A DNA stretch of 64,000 nucleotides from Corynebacterium tuberculostearicum (GTDB lineage Bacteria; Actinomycetota; Actinomycetes; Mycobacteriales; Mycobacteriaceae), in NCBI RefSeq assembly GCF_016894265.1, contig NZ_CP069791.1:248001-312000 (forward strand), written 5' to 3'. Each line of letters begins with the position of its first letter. The stretch's first letter is position 1. Below are positions 1 to 9,173 of the stretch, piece after piece. A program made the position numbers and the translations under genes. Below the pieces are notes generated by a model. That model had not been told where the DNA came from and did no database searches. It worked only from the letters and a program-made list of their open reading frames with translations.

Positions 1-202
1 GCAGCTGCTTGCATACCTCGGTGCCTGACATGCCGGGCAGCATGAGGTCTAGAAGGACGATATCGATGTCGTTAGCGGCAAACTTTTCCAGCGCCGTAGG
101 GCCATCGTGCGCGATGATCGGCTCGAAGCCCTCCTTGCGGAGGAGGAATGCCAGCGGATCTGCCAGCGACTCTTCATCTTCAACGATGAGGATGGTGGTC
201 AT
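1..202 (-). CDS. regX3: Two-component response regulator RegX3, N-terminal part
   Basis: This is the start of an OmpR-type response regulator; the rest lies outside the window. The visible residues read MTTILIVEDEESLADPL and later DIVLLDLMLPGMSG, a receiver domain with the paired acidic residues after ILIVED and the phospho-acceptor Asp in VLLDLMLP. The ATG overlaps the TGA of the upstream sensor kinase gene by 4 bases (ATGA), so the two are translationally coupled. With a SenX3-type partner, the family role is the phosphate-limitation response in actinobacteria. The DNA-binding half cannot be seen. Confidence 0.88.
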   Translation of the reverse strand, partial: MTTILIVEDEESLADPLAFLLRKEGFEPIIAHDGPTALEKFAANDIDIVLLDLMLPGMSGTEVCKQL

Positions 203-1461
203 TGTGCTTTATCCTTTCGACGTGCTGCGACGCGTGCTACTGCACGCGGGAGCCCAGGCGCCGCCGCAGTGACGGCATCCTTTTTCTCATTATCCTTCAT
301 GCCAGCATCCTGCGCTGGCTTTTCTTCTCTGTAGATAGGCAACTCAATAGTGAATGTAGAACCCGTACCGGGCCGGGACCACAGTTTGATGTTGCCGCCA
401 TGGTTGGCCACCACGTGTTTAACAATTGCTAATCCTAGGCCAGTGCCTCCGGTCTGCCGCGACCGGGCTTGGTCTACGCGGAAGAAGCGCTCAAAAACAC
501 GTTTTTGATCATCCGGTGCGATACCGATGCCGCGGTCGGTGACGCGGATGAGCACGACCCCACCGTCCACGACTTTTTGGGAGACCGATACCGGCATCTT
601 CTCCGGCGAATAGTTAATCGCGTTGGAGATGAGGTTAGATAGTGCGGTAACCAGCAGGGACCTATCTCCTTTGACCTGCACGCCGGCGGAGGCGCCCCGG
701 TTGAGCTCGATGGAGCGGGCCTCCGCAGCCAGTTGGTTGCGCGAGAGTGCTTCCTCGATGAGGTCATCGACTGCCAACGGTTCCATCTCTGGCAGCGCCT
801 CAGCGCCTTGCAGCTTGGACAAGGAAATAAGCTCGCTGACCATATCGGCCATGCGGTTGGCTTCCTTGTAAACCTTATTGCCAAAGTACTCCACGGTTTC
901 CTGGTCACCGGGGTCTTGCAGCAGGGCCTCGGCCAGCAGGGCAATGCCGCCGACGGGGGTCTTGAGCTCGTGGGAAACGTTTGCCACGAAATCGCGACGG
1001 GCGGATTCCATGCGGACGTTTTCGCTCTCATCGGTGCCGTAGATGATGACAAAGCGGCCGTCGTTAAGCGTCAGCGGCTTAATAACCGCCTTGAACTGGG
1101 TGACGCGGTGGCCCGTGCGGCGCTTGGGAATGGCCAGATCGACGGTGCGGGTCTCCTTGTCCTCGAAGACCTCCTGCGCGGTCTGCCACACGTCCGGGTT
1201 CACGGCGCGATCATGCACCAGGGACATCTCGTGGGCGGCGGGATTGGACATGACGATTTCTTGGCTGCGGTCCAGCACCGCCAGGGCCGTCGGCGAGCCC
1301 TGCACGGCCAAGTGCAGTACCTGGCTGACCGTCGTGACCTGGTTGGCCTCGGCATCGGTGGCTTGGCGGTAGTGCGCAATGCGCCCGCGCAGCCAAGAAA
1401 TCGCCGGCAGCGCCAACCCGCAGGCCACCACGCCGGCAACGAAGGAAAGAATCAATTCCAC
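199..1461 (-). CDS. senX3: Sensor histidine kinase SenX3
   Basis: Membrane sensor kinase of 420 aa that phosphorylates RegX3. An N-terminal membrane segment (about residues 4-24) precedes a PAS-like region (about 45-145). The HisKA dimerisation domain has NVSHELKTP with the phospho-acceptor His164. The ATPase domain shows the N box (NLISNAIN), DRGIGI, the FERFFRVD segment and GGTGLGLAIVKH. The C-terminal tail is Lys/Arg/Ala-rich. Length and architecture fit SenX3, and the order senX3-regX3 next to gpmA and mshA is the conserved corynebacterial arrangement. The stop overlaps the regX3 start. Confidence 0.93.
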   Translation of the reverse strand: MELILSFVAGVVACGLALPAISWLRGRIAHYRQATDAEANQVTTVSQVLHLAVQGSPTALAVLDRSQEIVMSNPAAHEMSLVHDRAVNPDVWQTAQEVFEDKETRTVDLAIPKRRTGHRVTQFKAVIKPLTLNDGRFVIIYGTDESENVRMESARRDFVANVSHELKTPVGGIALLAEALLQDPGDQETVEYFGNKVYKEANRMADMVSELISLSKLQGAEALPEMEPLAVDDLIEEALSRNQLAAEARSIELNRGASAGVQVKGDRSLLVTALSNLISNAINYSPEKMPVSVSQKVVDGGVVLIRVTDRGIGIAPDDQKRVFERFFRVDQARSRQTGGTGLGLAIVKHVVANHGGNIKLWSRPGTGSTFTIELPIYREEKPAQDAGMKDNEKKDAVTAAAPGLPRAVARVAARRKDKAQ

Positions 1462-1477
1462 GTGTCTACCCTATCCA

Positions 1478-1515
1478 CCACAAAGTCCCCAGGGAATACT
1501 CCCCGGGGACTGTGG
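1478..1515 (-). terminator. Hairpin between gpmA and senX3
   Basis: CCAC plus AGTCCCC (1478-1490) pairs with GGGGACT plus GTGG (1505-1515). On the minus strand it lies just after the gpmA stop and before the senX3 start, with a short TTT after the inner stem. It could end gpmA transcription and separate it from senX3-regX3. The U tract is weak. Confidence 0.45.
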
Positions 1516-1524
1516 CGCAGTTTC

Positions 1525-2271
1525 TTACTTACCGCCCTGCGCAGCAACGGCAGCGGTACCGGCAGCGGCGGCTTCCGGATCCAGGTAGGTGCCACCTGGG
1601 TTTACTACGGAGCCGTCCTCGGTGATCTCATATACCAGCGGGATGCCGGTCGGGATATTCAGGCCGGCAATATCGTCATCGGAAATATTGTCCAGGTGCT
1701 TAACCAGAGCGCGCAGGGAATTGCCGTGTGCGGCGATGAGCACGGTCTCGCCCTTCTTGGCGCGTGGGAGGATTTCCTCCTCGAAGTACGGCACGAAGCG
1801 GGCGACGACGTCCTTCAGGCACTCGGTCTGCGGGACCTTGTCCAGGTCCGCGTAGCGCGGGTCATTGGTCTGGGCGTACTCGGAGTCATCGGCCAGCTCC
1901 GGCGGGCGCGTGTCATAGGAGCGGCGCCATGCCATGAACTTTTCCTCGCCGTATTCTTCCTTGGTCTCGGCCTTGTTCAGGCCCTGCAGGGCGCCGTAGT
2001 GGCGCTCGTTGAGGCGCCAATCGCGCACCACTGGGATCCAGTGGCGGTCGGCGGCGTTGAGTGCGATATTTGCGGTACGGATAGCGCGGCGCAGAAGAGA
2101 GGTATAGAGGACATCGGGCATAACGCCTTCCTGCGCGAGCAGCTCACCGCCGCGCTTGGCTTCTGCCTCGCCCTTTTCGGTCAGATCTACATCGACCCAG
2201 CCAGTGAACTGGTTGGACTCGTTCCACTTGGATTGGCCATGGCGAAGAAGAATCAGTTTTCCGTTAGTCAT
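1525..2271 (-). CDS. gpmA: 2,3-bisphosphoglycerate-dependent phosphoglycerate mutase
   Basis: Glycolytic enzyme of 248 aa that interconverts 3- and 2-phosphoglycerate in the cytoplasm. It has the histidine phosphatase signature [10 protein letters not shown] near the N-terminus (phospho-His at residue 11), the [16 protein letters not shown] segment (here [16 protein letters not shown]), [12 protein letters not shown] and the second catalytic His in IAAHGNSLR. Length matches the dPGM family. The tail is Ala-rich. A hairpin follows the stop, and it lies between mshA and senX3 as in other corynebacteria. Confidence 0.95.
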   Translation of the reverse strand: MTNGKLILLRHGQSKWNESNQFTGWVDVDLTEKGEAEAKRGGELLAQEGVMPDVLYTSLLRRAIRTANIALNAADRHWIPVVRDWRLNERHYGALQGLNKAETKEEYGEEKFMAWRRSYDTRPPELADDSEYAQTNDPRYADLDKVPQTECLKDVVARFVPYFEEEILPRAKKGETVLIAAHGNSLRALVKHLDNISDDDIAGLNIPTGIPLVYEITEDGSVVNPGGTYLDPEAAAAGTAAVAAQGGK

Positions 2272-2310
2272 GCCTCCAGCATGCCACGAAATTATTACCG
2301 GCGTCGGGGT

Positions 2311-3576
2311 TTAATCCCCAATCGCCCGCCGTTGATGGCAATCCGGGACCTTGATGCGGCTGGCTTCGTCATAGATTTCTGCGAGTGCGGCGGCGGAGCC
2401 AGCCCAGCTAAAGCGCGCGGCGTGGGCGACGGCGGCTTCGCCCATGGTGATGCGCATGGGGTCGTCGTCAAGCAGGCGGGCTAGAGCATCGGCCCAGTCG
2501 GACGGGTCATGCGAGTGCACCAGCAGGCCAGTCTCCCCGTCTGCTACGGCGATGGGCAGCCCGCCAACGGCCGCGGCCACCACCGGCGTGCCAGAAGCCT
2601 GGGCCTCCAGCGACACTAGGCCGAAGGACTCGTTATAGCTAGGCACCGCCACGATATCGGCCGCGCGGTAGATCCCCACCAGCTCCTCTGGCGGGCGGGC
2701 GCCCAAAAAGCGCACGCGCTTATCGACGCCCAACTCGCGCGCCAACTCCCTATAGGCCTCCGGCGCCGTATTGGCCCCCGACGGGCCACCGCAGATAACC
2801 ACCCGCAGGTTGCGAGCCGGCTCGCGGCGGAAGAGCTCGGCCGTGGCGCGGATAAGGACCTCCGGGCCTTTGAATTTTTGTAAGCGCCCGACAAAGGCCA
2901 CCACCTTGGTGTGCAGCGGAATGCCCAGCTCGCGGCGGGAACGTTCGGTATTGCGGTCTGTGCCAGGGGTAAAAAGCTCGACGTCGGCGCCGGGCGAGAC
3001 TACGCGAATGATGTCGCGTTCGGCGTCGTAGTGCTCGGCCAGGTCGCGGGCTTCTTGCTCGGTATTGACCACGAGCAGGTCCGCATTATCTACCAGCTGC
3101 TGTTCGCAGATGCGGCGGGCCTCGGACTCCAAGGTGTCATCCGCGGTCCGGGAGGCGTTTTTCACCGCAGCGAGGGTATGGGCCGTATGGATGAGCGGAA
3201 TGCCCCAGAGATCCCGTAGCAGCCAGCCCACCTGGCCGGAGAGCCAGTAGTGGGAGTGAATAAGGTCATATTTCTTGCCCTGCCACTTGGCAAATTGCAC
3301 CATGCCGCCCGCGAAAGCGGCCAGCTGGGTAGGCAGATCCTCTTTATCCAGGCCCTCGTACGGCCCGGCGACGATATTAATGACGCGCAGGTGGGGCTCA
3401 ACCTCAATGATTTCGCCCTGGCTAGGCCGGGTAGCGCGAGTGTAGACGTCCACCTCGATTCCCCGGCGGGCTAGTTGGCGGGCGATATTGAGGGCGTAGA
3501 CGTTCATACCGCCGGCGTCCCCCGAGCCGGGCTGCTCAATGGGGGACGTATGCATAGAGATCATGGCGATGCGCAT
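2311..3576 (-). CDS. mshA: D-inositol-3-phosphate glycosyltransferase MshA
   Basis: First enzyme of mycothiol synthesis: it transfers GlcNAc from UDP-GlcNAc to 1L-myo-inositol-1-phosphate. It is a GT4 retaining glycosyltransferase with the glycine-rich loop [13 protein letters not shown] near the N-terminus, [28 protein letters not shown] and the C-terminal nucleotide-sugar site [19 protein letters not shown] chose the ATG at 3576 because the protein then starts [12 protein letters not shown] like the family; an in-frame TTG three codons upstream is possible. It is transcribed divergently from the acyl-CoA synthetase gene, 66 bases away. Confidence 0.93.
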   Translation of the reverse strand: MRIAMISMHTSPIEQPGSGDAGGMNVYALNIARQLARRGIEVDVYTRATRPSQGEIIEVEPHLRVINIVAGPYEGLDKEDLPTQLAAFAGGMVQFAKWQGKKYDLIHSHYWLSGQVGWLLRDLWGIPLIHTAHTLAAVKNASRTADDTLESEARRICEQQLVDNADLLVVNTEQEARDLAEHYDAERDIIRVVSPGADVELFTPGTDRNTERSRRELGIPLHTKVVAFVGRLQKFKGPEVLIRATAELFRREPARNLRVVICGGPSGANTAPEAYRELARELGVDKRVRFLGARPPEELVGIYRAADIVAVPSYNESFGLVSLEAQASGTPVVAAAVGGLPIAVADGETGLLVHSHDPSDWADALARLLDDDPMRITMGEAAVAHAARFSWAGSAAALAEIYDEASRIKVPDCHQRRAIGD

Positions 3577-3642
3577 GGCGCTCAATTCTACCGGCGCTAT
3601 ACTGGCCCCTGCCAGAAACCTACGCTACCGAAAGGTATAGTT

Positions 3643-5358
3643 TTGTCCGCATACGAATCACAGGCTTGGCTCCAGTATTACCCGGAATGGACACCGCACC
3701 ACCTCGAGTATGGCGAGACCACGCTGCTGGACATTTACGACAATAATCTTGAGGTCAACGGCGATAAGCCGGCCACCTACTTTTTCGGACGCACCCAAAC
3801 GTATGCGGAGCTGGACCGGCAGGTTCGCGCTGCGGCCGCTGGCCTGAAGGCCTTCGGTGTGCGCCCCGGTGACCGAGTCGCCATCGTGGCACCGAACTCG
3901 CCGCAGTACATCGCGGCGTTCTACGCCATCTTGAAGCTGGGCGCCCAGGTGGTGCTGCACAACCCGCTCTACACCGCCCACGAGCTGGAAGGGCTCTTCC
4001 AGGATCACGGCGCGCGCATCGCCATTGCCTGGGATAAGGCAGCGCCGACCTTGGAGAAGCTGCGTGCGACCACCAACCTGGAAACGGTCGCGTCCATCAA
4101 CATGATCAACGCCATGCCTACCTTGCAGCGCGCCGCCCTACGCCTGCCCATCCCGCCACTGAAATCCAAGCGCGAGCAGCTATCGTCCCCGGCGCCCAAT
4201 ACCGTGCCGTGGGAGACCCTGGTGGGCAATGCCATCGGCGGCGACGGCAGCGATATCACCACGCCGGAGGACGTGGACAAAGACACCATCGCGCTGATTA
4301 TGTACACCTCTGGCACCACCGGAAAACCCAAGGGCGCCATGCTCTCGCACGGCAACCTGTTTTCTAACATCATGCAGGGCAAGGCGTGGGTTCCTGGCTT
4401 GGGCGATAAGCCGGAGCGTATGCTGGCCGCCCTCCCCTTCTTCCACGCCTATGGCCTAACTATGAACGTCACCCTTGCGCAGTTCATCGGCGGCGAGCTT
4501 GTCATCCTGCCTAAGCCGGATATGTCGCTCATCATGCAGTTGATGAAGAAGCACACCCCGACCTGGGTACCGGGCGTGCCGACGCTCTACGAGCGCATCG
4601 TGAAGGCCGCCGAGGATCAGGAAATCCCCATCAAGGGTGTGCGCGCGGCCTTCTCCGGTGCGTCTACCCTGCCTTCGGACACGGTCAACAAGTGGGAGAA
4701 CTACACCGGCGGCCTCTTGGTGGAGGGCTATGGCCTCACGGAGTGCTCGCCGATTATTGTGGGCAACCCCATGAGCACCGACCGCCGCCCGGGCTACGTG
4801 GGCATTCCGTTCCCGGATACCCAGGTGCGCATTGCCAACCCGGATAACCTGGACGAGACCCAGCCGGACGGCGTTGAGGGCGAGGTGCTGGCCCGCGGCC
4901 CGCAGATCTTCAAGGGCTACCTCAACAATGAAGAGGCCACCGAGGCCGCTTTCCACGGCGAATGGTTCCGCACCGGTGACATGGGTGTCATGGAAGAAGA
5001 CGGCTTCATCCGTCTGGTCAGCCGCATCAAGGAAATCATCATCACCGGCGGCTTCAACGTCTACCCAGGCGAGGTGGAAGAAATCCTGCGCGAGCACCCG
5101 AGCATCGATGACGTCGCCGTGGTCGGCCGCCCGCGCGAGGACGGCTCCGAGGACGTCGTGGCCTGCCTCGACCTCGCCGATGGCGCCGCCCTGGACCCGG
5201 AGGGACTCAAGGACTACTGCCGCGAGCGCCTGACCCGCTACAAGGTCCCGCGCACCTTCTATCACTTTGAGGAGCTGGCCAAGGACCAGATGGGCAAGAT
5301 CCGCCGCCGCGAGGTCCAAGCAGACCTCATCCGCCGCCTCGAGGCCGAACAGAATTAA
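3643..5358 (+). CDS. Long-chain fatty-acid--CoA ligase (FadD-type), copy 1
   Basis: Adenylate-forming enzyme of 571 aa that activates fatty acids to acyl-CoA using ATP. The P-loop-like motif is YTSGTTGKPKGA; the substrate and adenylate region has GYGLTECSP, and the hinge and C-terminal part WFRTGDMG and RIKEIIITGGFNVYP, with the catalytic Lys near the end (DQMGKIRRREV). I took the TTG at 3643, preceded by GAAAGGTA, because the protein then starts SAYESQAWLQYY, matching copy 2 at 5917. The upstream open frame runs into mshA antisense sequence and is not expected to be coding. Confidence 0.9.
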   Translation: MSAYESQAWLQYYPEWTPHHLEYGETTLLDIYDNNLEVNGDKPATYFFGRTQTYAELDRQVRAAAAGLKAFGVRPGDRVAIVAPNSPQYIAAFYAILKLGAQVVLHNPLYTAHELEGLFQDHGARIAIAWDKAAPTLEKLRATTNLETVASINMINAMPTLQRAALRLPIPPLKSKREQLSSPAPNTVPWETLVGNAIGGDGSDITTPEDVDKDTIALIMYTSGTTGKPKGAMLSHGNLFSNIMQGKAWVPGLGDKPERMLAALPFFHAYGLTMNVTLAQFIGGELVILPKPDMSLIMQLMKKHTPTWVPGVPTLYERIVKAAEDQEIPIKGVRAAFSGASTLPSDTVNKWENYTGGLLVEGYGLTECSPIIVGNPMSTDRRPGYVGIPFPDTQVRIANPDNLDETQPDGVEGEVLARGPQIFKGYLNNEEATEAAFHGEWFRTGDMGVMEEDGFIRLVSRIKEIIITGGFNVYPGEVEEILREHPSIDDVAVVGRPREDGSEDVVACLDLADGAALDPEGLKDYCRERLTRYKVPRTFYHFEELAKDQMGKIRRREVQADLIRRLEAEQN

Positions 5359-5359
5359 C

Positions 5360-5845
5360 ATGTTCCGCCTTATCGATAGCCCCCTCGGACCCCTGTGCTT
5401 GCAGGCGAGCCCGCGGGGGCTTTCCCGCGTCGACATCACTGCGGCCAGCACCCCGCAGGAAGCGGTGGGCGGTGTGGATGAAGGGGGCGTCGATAAGCGC
5501 AGCGCGGACGTGCTCGACGCCGCCCAGGCACAGCTCGCGGAGTATTTCGCCGGCCAGCGCCACGCCTTCGAGTTACGCCTCGACCCGCCTGCGACGACCG
5601 ACTTTCGCGCCGCAGTGCATGCGCAACTGGCCGAGATTGGCTATGGGGAGACGGTCACCTACCGCGACGTCGCCAAGCTGCTGGGCCGGCCCGGCGCGAC
5701 GCGGGCCGTGGGCAGTGCGTGCGGCGCCAATCCCCTGCTCATCGTGCGACCATGCCACCGTGTGCTGCGCAGCGACGGCGGGCTCGGTGGCTATGCGGGT
5801 GGTCTGGATGCCAAACGTTTTTTGCTGACACTAGAAGAAAACTAG
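5360..5845 (+). CDS. ogt: Methylated-DNA--protein-cysteine methyltransferase
   Basis: Suicide repair protein of 161 aa that takes methyl groups from O6-methylguanine in DNA. The acceptor-cysteine motif is IVRPCHRVL, with the usual helix-turn-helix context YGETVTYRDVAKLLGRPGATRAVGSACGANP before it and GGYAGGLDAKRFLL after it. The ATG is one base after the stop of copy 1 of the acyl-CoA ligase, so it is probably coexpressed. Length is typical of the short Ogt class. Confidence 0.93.
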   Translation: MFRLIDSPLGPLCLQASPRGLSRVDITAASTPQEAVGGVDEGGVDKRSADVLDAAQAQLAEYFAGQRHAFELRLDPPATTDFRAAVHAQLAEIGYGETVTYRDVAKLLGRPGATRAVGSACGANPLLIVRPCHRVLRSDGGLGGYAGGLDAKRFLLTLEEN

Positions 5846-5916
5846 AGGGATTCCTCATATTTGGATATGCTATCCCCTCAGAAATAGTTTTTGTAGCCAA
5901 ACGAAAGGTTTTCCGC

Positions 5917-7626
5917 GTGTCCGCTTCCCCCTCCCGAGCCTGGCTCGAGCACTACAGCGATTGGACCCCACACACGCTGGACTATGGCGATAAAACCATC
6001 GTCGACTACTACCGCAATAACCTGCGGGTCAACGCCAATAAATCCGCCACCTACTTCTTTGGAAAGACGCAGACCTACGCGGAGCTCGATACCCAGGTGC
6101 GCGCCGCTGCGGCCGGGCTCAAGGCTTTTGGCATTCGCCCCGGCGACAAGGTAGCCATCGTGCTGCCTAACTGCCCCCAGCACGTCGCGGCCTTCTACGC
6201 GGTGCAGCTGCTTGGTGCCACCGTGGTCGAACACAACCCGCTCTATACCGCCCCGGAGCTAGAAGGCTTGCTCAATGACCACGGCGCGCGCGTGGCCATC
6301 TCCTGGGATAAAACCGCCTCCACGCTAGAAAGGCTGCGCTCGACCACCCCGCTGGAGACCATCGTCTCCGTCAACATGGTCGATGCCATGCCACCGCTCA
6401 AGCGCCTCGCGCTGCGCCTGCCAATCCCACCACTGGCCGCCAAGCGCGAGCAGCTCACCAGCCCCGCACCCAATACCGTGGAATGGTCCACCCTCATCGG
6501 CGCGGCCATTGGCGGCGATGGCTCGGACCTCGATATCCCTGAAATCTCCCAGGAGGATATCGCGCTCATCCTCTATACCTCCGGCACCACCGGAAAGCCC
6601 AAGGGTGCCCTACTTTCGCATGGCAACCTCATTGCCAATGCCATCCAAGGTAAGGCCTGGGTGCCACAGATGGGCAAGCAACAAGAGCGCTTCCTCGCGG
6701 CACTGCCCATCTTCCACGCCTACGGCATGACCACGTTGTGCATCTTCAGCATCTACCTCGGCGCCGAGCTCATCTTGGTGCCCTCCCCGCAGATGCCGCT
6801 GATTATGGACATAGTGAAAAAGCGCACGCCTACCTGGCTGCCGGGCGTGCCCACGCTGTATCAGAAGATCATGGACGCGGCGGAAGAAAAGGACGTCGAC
6901 TTAAGCGGCATCCGCAATGCCTTCTCCGGCGCCGCCACGCTGCCGGTAGAGATTGTGGAGCGCTGGGAGGCCATGACCGGCGGCCGGCTGGTGGAGGGCT
7001 TCGGCATGACGGAGACTTCCCCGGTTCTTACGGCCAATCCCATGAACGGCAAGCACCGCCCCGGCTATGTAGGCGTACCCTTCCCGGATACGGAGGTGCG
7101 CATTGCCAACCCTGAGAATCTGGATGAAACCCAACCCGATGGCCAGCCGGGCGAGATGCTCGCGCGCGGCCCGCAGATTTTCCAGGGTTACTTTGGCAAT
7201 GCCGCCGCTACCGAAAAGACCTTCCACAATGGCTGGTTCCGCACCGGCGATATGGCACTCATGGAACCGGATGGCTATATCAAGCTGGTCAGCCGCATCA
7301 AGGAAATCATCATCACCGGCGGCTTCAACGTCTATCCCGCCGAGGTGGAAGAGGCGATTGCCCAGCATCCCGACGTCGTGGATGTCGCCGCCGTGGGCCG
7401 CCCGCGCCAGGATGGCTCCGAGGATGTCGTCGGCTGCGTCACCCTGCGCGATGGCGCCGTGCTCGATCCCGAGGGTTTAAAGGAATTCTGCCGCGAGCGG
7501 CTGACTCGCTATAAGGTCCCGCGCACGTTCTATCACTTTGAGGATCTAGCGCGCGACAATCTGGGCAAGATTCGCCGCCACCAAGTGCGCAAGGACCTGC
7601 TCGAGCTGCTGGAGGCAAAGGCCTAA
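5917..7626 (+). CDS. Long-chain fatty-acid--CoA ligase (FadD-type), copy 2
   Basis: Close paralogue (569 aa) of the ligase at 3643, aligning from SPSRAWLEHYSDWTPH to the end. Motifs YTSGTTGKPKGA, GFGMTETSP, WFRTGDMA, RIKEIIITGGFNVYPAEVEE and the C-terminal LGKIRRHQ lysine are intact. The GTG at 5917, with AAGG upstream, is the start that lines up with copy 1. Chain-length preference cannot be read from sequence. Confidence 0.9.
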   Translation: MSASPSRAWLEHYSDWTPHTLDYGDKTIVDYYRNNLRVNANKSATYFFGKTQTYAELDTQVRAAAAGLKAFGIRPGDKVAIVLPNCPQHVAAFYAVQLLGATVVEHNPLYTAPELEGLLNDHGARVAISWDKTASTLERLRSTTPLETIVSVNMVDAMPPLKRLALRLPIPPLAAKREQLTSPAPNTVEWSTLIGAAIGGDGSDLDIPEISQEDIALILYTSGTTGKPKGALLSHGNLIANAIQGKAWVPQMGKQQERFLAALPIFHAYGMTTLCIFSIYLGAELILVPSPQMPLIMDIVKKRTPTWLPGVPTLYQKIMDAAEEKDVDLSGIRNAFSGAATLPVEIVERWEAMTGGRLVEGFGMTETSPVLTANPMNGKHRPGYVGVPFPDTEVRIANPENLDETQPDGQPGEMLARGPQIFQGYFGNAAATEKTFHNGWFRTGDMALMEPDGYIKLVSRIKEIIITGGFNVYPAEVEEAIAQHPDVVDVAAVGRPRQDGSEDVVGCVTLRDGAVLDPEGLKEFCRERLTRYKVPRTFYHFEDLARDNLGKIRRHQVRKDLLELLEAKA

Positions 7627-7637
7627 ACTTAGCGGCT

Positions 7638-9173
7638 ATGGCAGATATTCATTATGGCGCTACCTTGACGGATTTCCTCGCGTCCGCCGTCGCCAGGTTT
7701 CCCCAGCGCCCCGCCACCCACTTCGCTGGCCACACCCTCACCTATGGCGAGCTCGACGCCCAGGTGGCGGCCGCGGCCGGTGCCCTGCGCGAGATGGGTG
7801 TGCGCCCCGGCGACCGCGTGGCGCTCCTGCTGCCCAATTGCCCGCAGCACGTGGTGGCATTCTTCGCCATCCTGCGCCTGGGCGCAGTGGTGGTGGAGCA
7901 CAATCCGCGCTATACCGCGCACGAGCTTACCCCGCTGCTTGCCCACCATGGCGCCCGCGTGGCGATTGCCTGGGAGGACATCGCCCCCACCATCTCCACG
8001 CAGGTAGAGACCACCATTCCCGTTTCCCTCAGCGAGCCGCTTCCCCTCAGCGGCTCCCCGGTGGAGCCGCATCCTGCCGCGCTTGCCGACGCCGCCCTTA
8101 TCCTCTACACCTCCGGCACCACCGCCCGCCCCAAGGGCGTGGTCTTAACCCACGGCAACCTCGCGGCCAACTGCCTGCAGCTAGAAACCCAAGCCCCGCT
8201 GCGCCCCGGACACGAGCGCTTCCTGGCCGCGCTGCCCATGTTCCATTCCTATGGCCTGACTATGAGCGTGCTCCTCGCGGTGCGCTGCGCGGCCGAGATC
8301 ATCCTGCTTCCTGCCCCACACACCGACGCGGTGACCAAGGCGCTTGCCGCCCGCCGCCCCACTTGGATGCCGGGCGTGCCCACCATCTACGAGCGCGCCA
8401 TGGCGGCCACTCCCGCGGCCGCAGACACAGCCGCTTCTGACGCTTCCACGGACCTCGGCGGGGTACGCTACTCCATCTCGGGCGCGGCCTCGCTCCCCTC
8501 GCGCATCATCGAGCCATGGGAGGCGCGCACCGGCGGCATGCTGGTGGAAGGCTACGGGCTTACGGAGACCTCTCCCGTGCTGACTATCAACCCCCTCGAT
8601 GACACCCGGCGCGCCGGCACCATCGGCCTGCCGCTGCCGGATACGCAGCTGCGCATAGGCGATCCTCACGATCTCAGCCGCACCCAGCCGGATGGCGAGC
8701 CCGGCGAAATCCTCGCCCGCGGCCCGCAAGTCTTTAGCGGCTACCTTGCCGACGCCCCCGCCACCGCCGCCTTCCACGACGGCTGGTTCCGCACCGGGGA
8801 CATGGGCGTGCGCGAGCCTGATGGCCATATACGCTTGGTGGGCCGCATCAAGGAAATCATCATCACCGGTGGTTTCAATGTCTATCCCGGCGAGGTCGAG
8901 GAGGCTTTAACCTCTCATCCCGATATTGCCCAGGCCGCGGTCGTGGGCCTTCCTCGCTCCGATGGTTCTGAGGATGTAGCCGCCTGCGTAGTCCTTGCCC
9001 CCGGCGCGCAGCTCGACGAATCCGCCTTGCGCGACCATTGCCGCGGGTTGGTGGCGCGCTATAAGGTCCCGCAGCGCTTCTTTGCCATGGATGAGCTCGC
9101 CGGCGATCAGCTGGGCAAGCTGCGCCGCCGCGATGTCCAGCGCGATCTCCTCGCCCTGCTCAGCCAGGGCTAG
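7638..9173 (+). CDS. Acyl-CoA synthetase (FadD-type), copy 3, short form
   Basis: Third ligase in a row (511 aa), 11 bases after copy 2. It lacks the N-terminal extension of the others and starts at MADIHYGATLTDFLASAVARF. It keeps YTSGTTARPKGV, GYGLTETSP, WFRTGDMG, RIKEIIITGGFNVYP and the C-terminal LGKLRRRD lysine. The segment between the N-terminal fold and the P-loop is about 50 residues shorter than in copies 1 and 2, which may change substrate choice. Its stop overlaps the convergent yihY-like gene by 4 bases. Confidence 0.88.
   Translation: MADIHYGATLTDFLASAVARFPQRPATHFAGHTLTYGELDAQVAAAAGALREMGVRPGDRVALLLPNCPQHVVAFFAILRLGAVVVEHNPRYTAHELTPLLAHHGARVAIAWEDIAPTISTQVETTIPVSLSEPLPLSGSPVEPHPAALADAALILYTSGTTARPKGVVLTHGNLAANCLQLETQAPLRPGHERFLAALPMFHSYGLTMSVLLAVRCAAEIILLPAPHTDAVTKALAARRPTWMPGVPTIYERAMAATPAAADTAASDASTDLGGVRYSISGAASLPSRIIEPWEARTGGMLVEGYGLTETSPVLTINPLDDTRRAGTIGLPLPDTQLRIGDPHDLSRTQPDGEPGEILARGPQVFSGYLADAPATAAFHDGWFRTGDMGVREPDGHIRLVGRIKEIIITGGFNVYPGEVEEALTSHPDIAQAAVVGLPRSDGSEDVAACVVLAPGAQLDESALRDHCRGLVARYKVPQRFFAMDELAGDQLGKLRRRDVQRDLLALLSQG

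Noticed and set aside
733..2484. A 583-codon open frame on the plus strand opposite senX3 and gpmA
   Set aside because: It is the antisense of two well-recognised genes in GC-rich DNA, with no domain of its own.
3475..3642. An N-terminal extension of 56 residues on the first acyl-CoA ligase
   Set aside because: It overlaps mshA antisense, has no match in the paralogues, and a ribosome binding site precedes the TTG at 3643.
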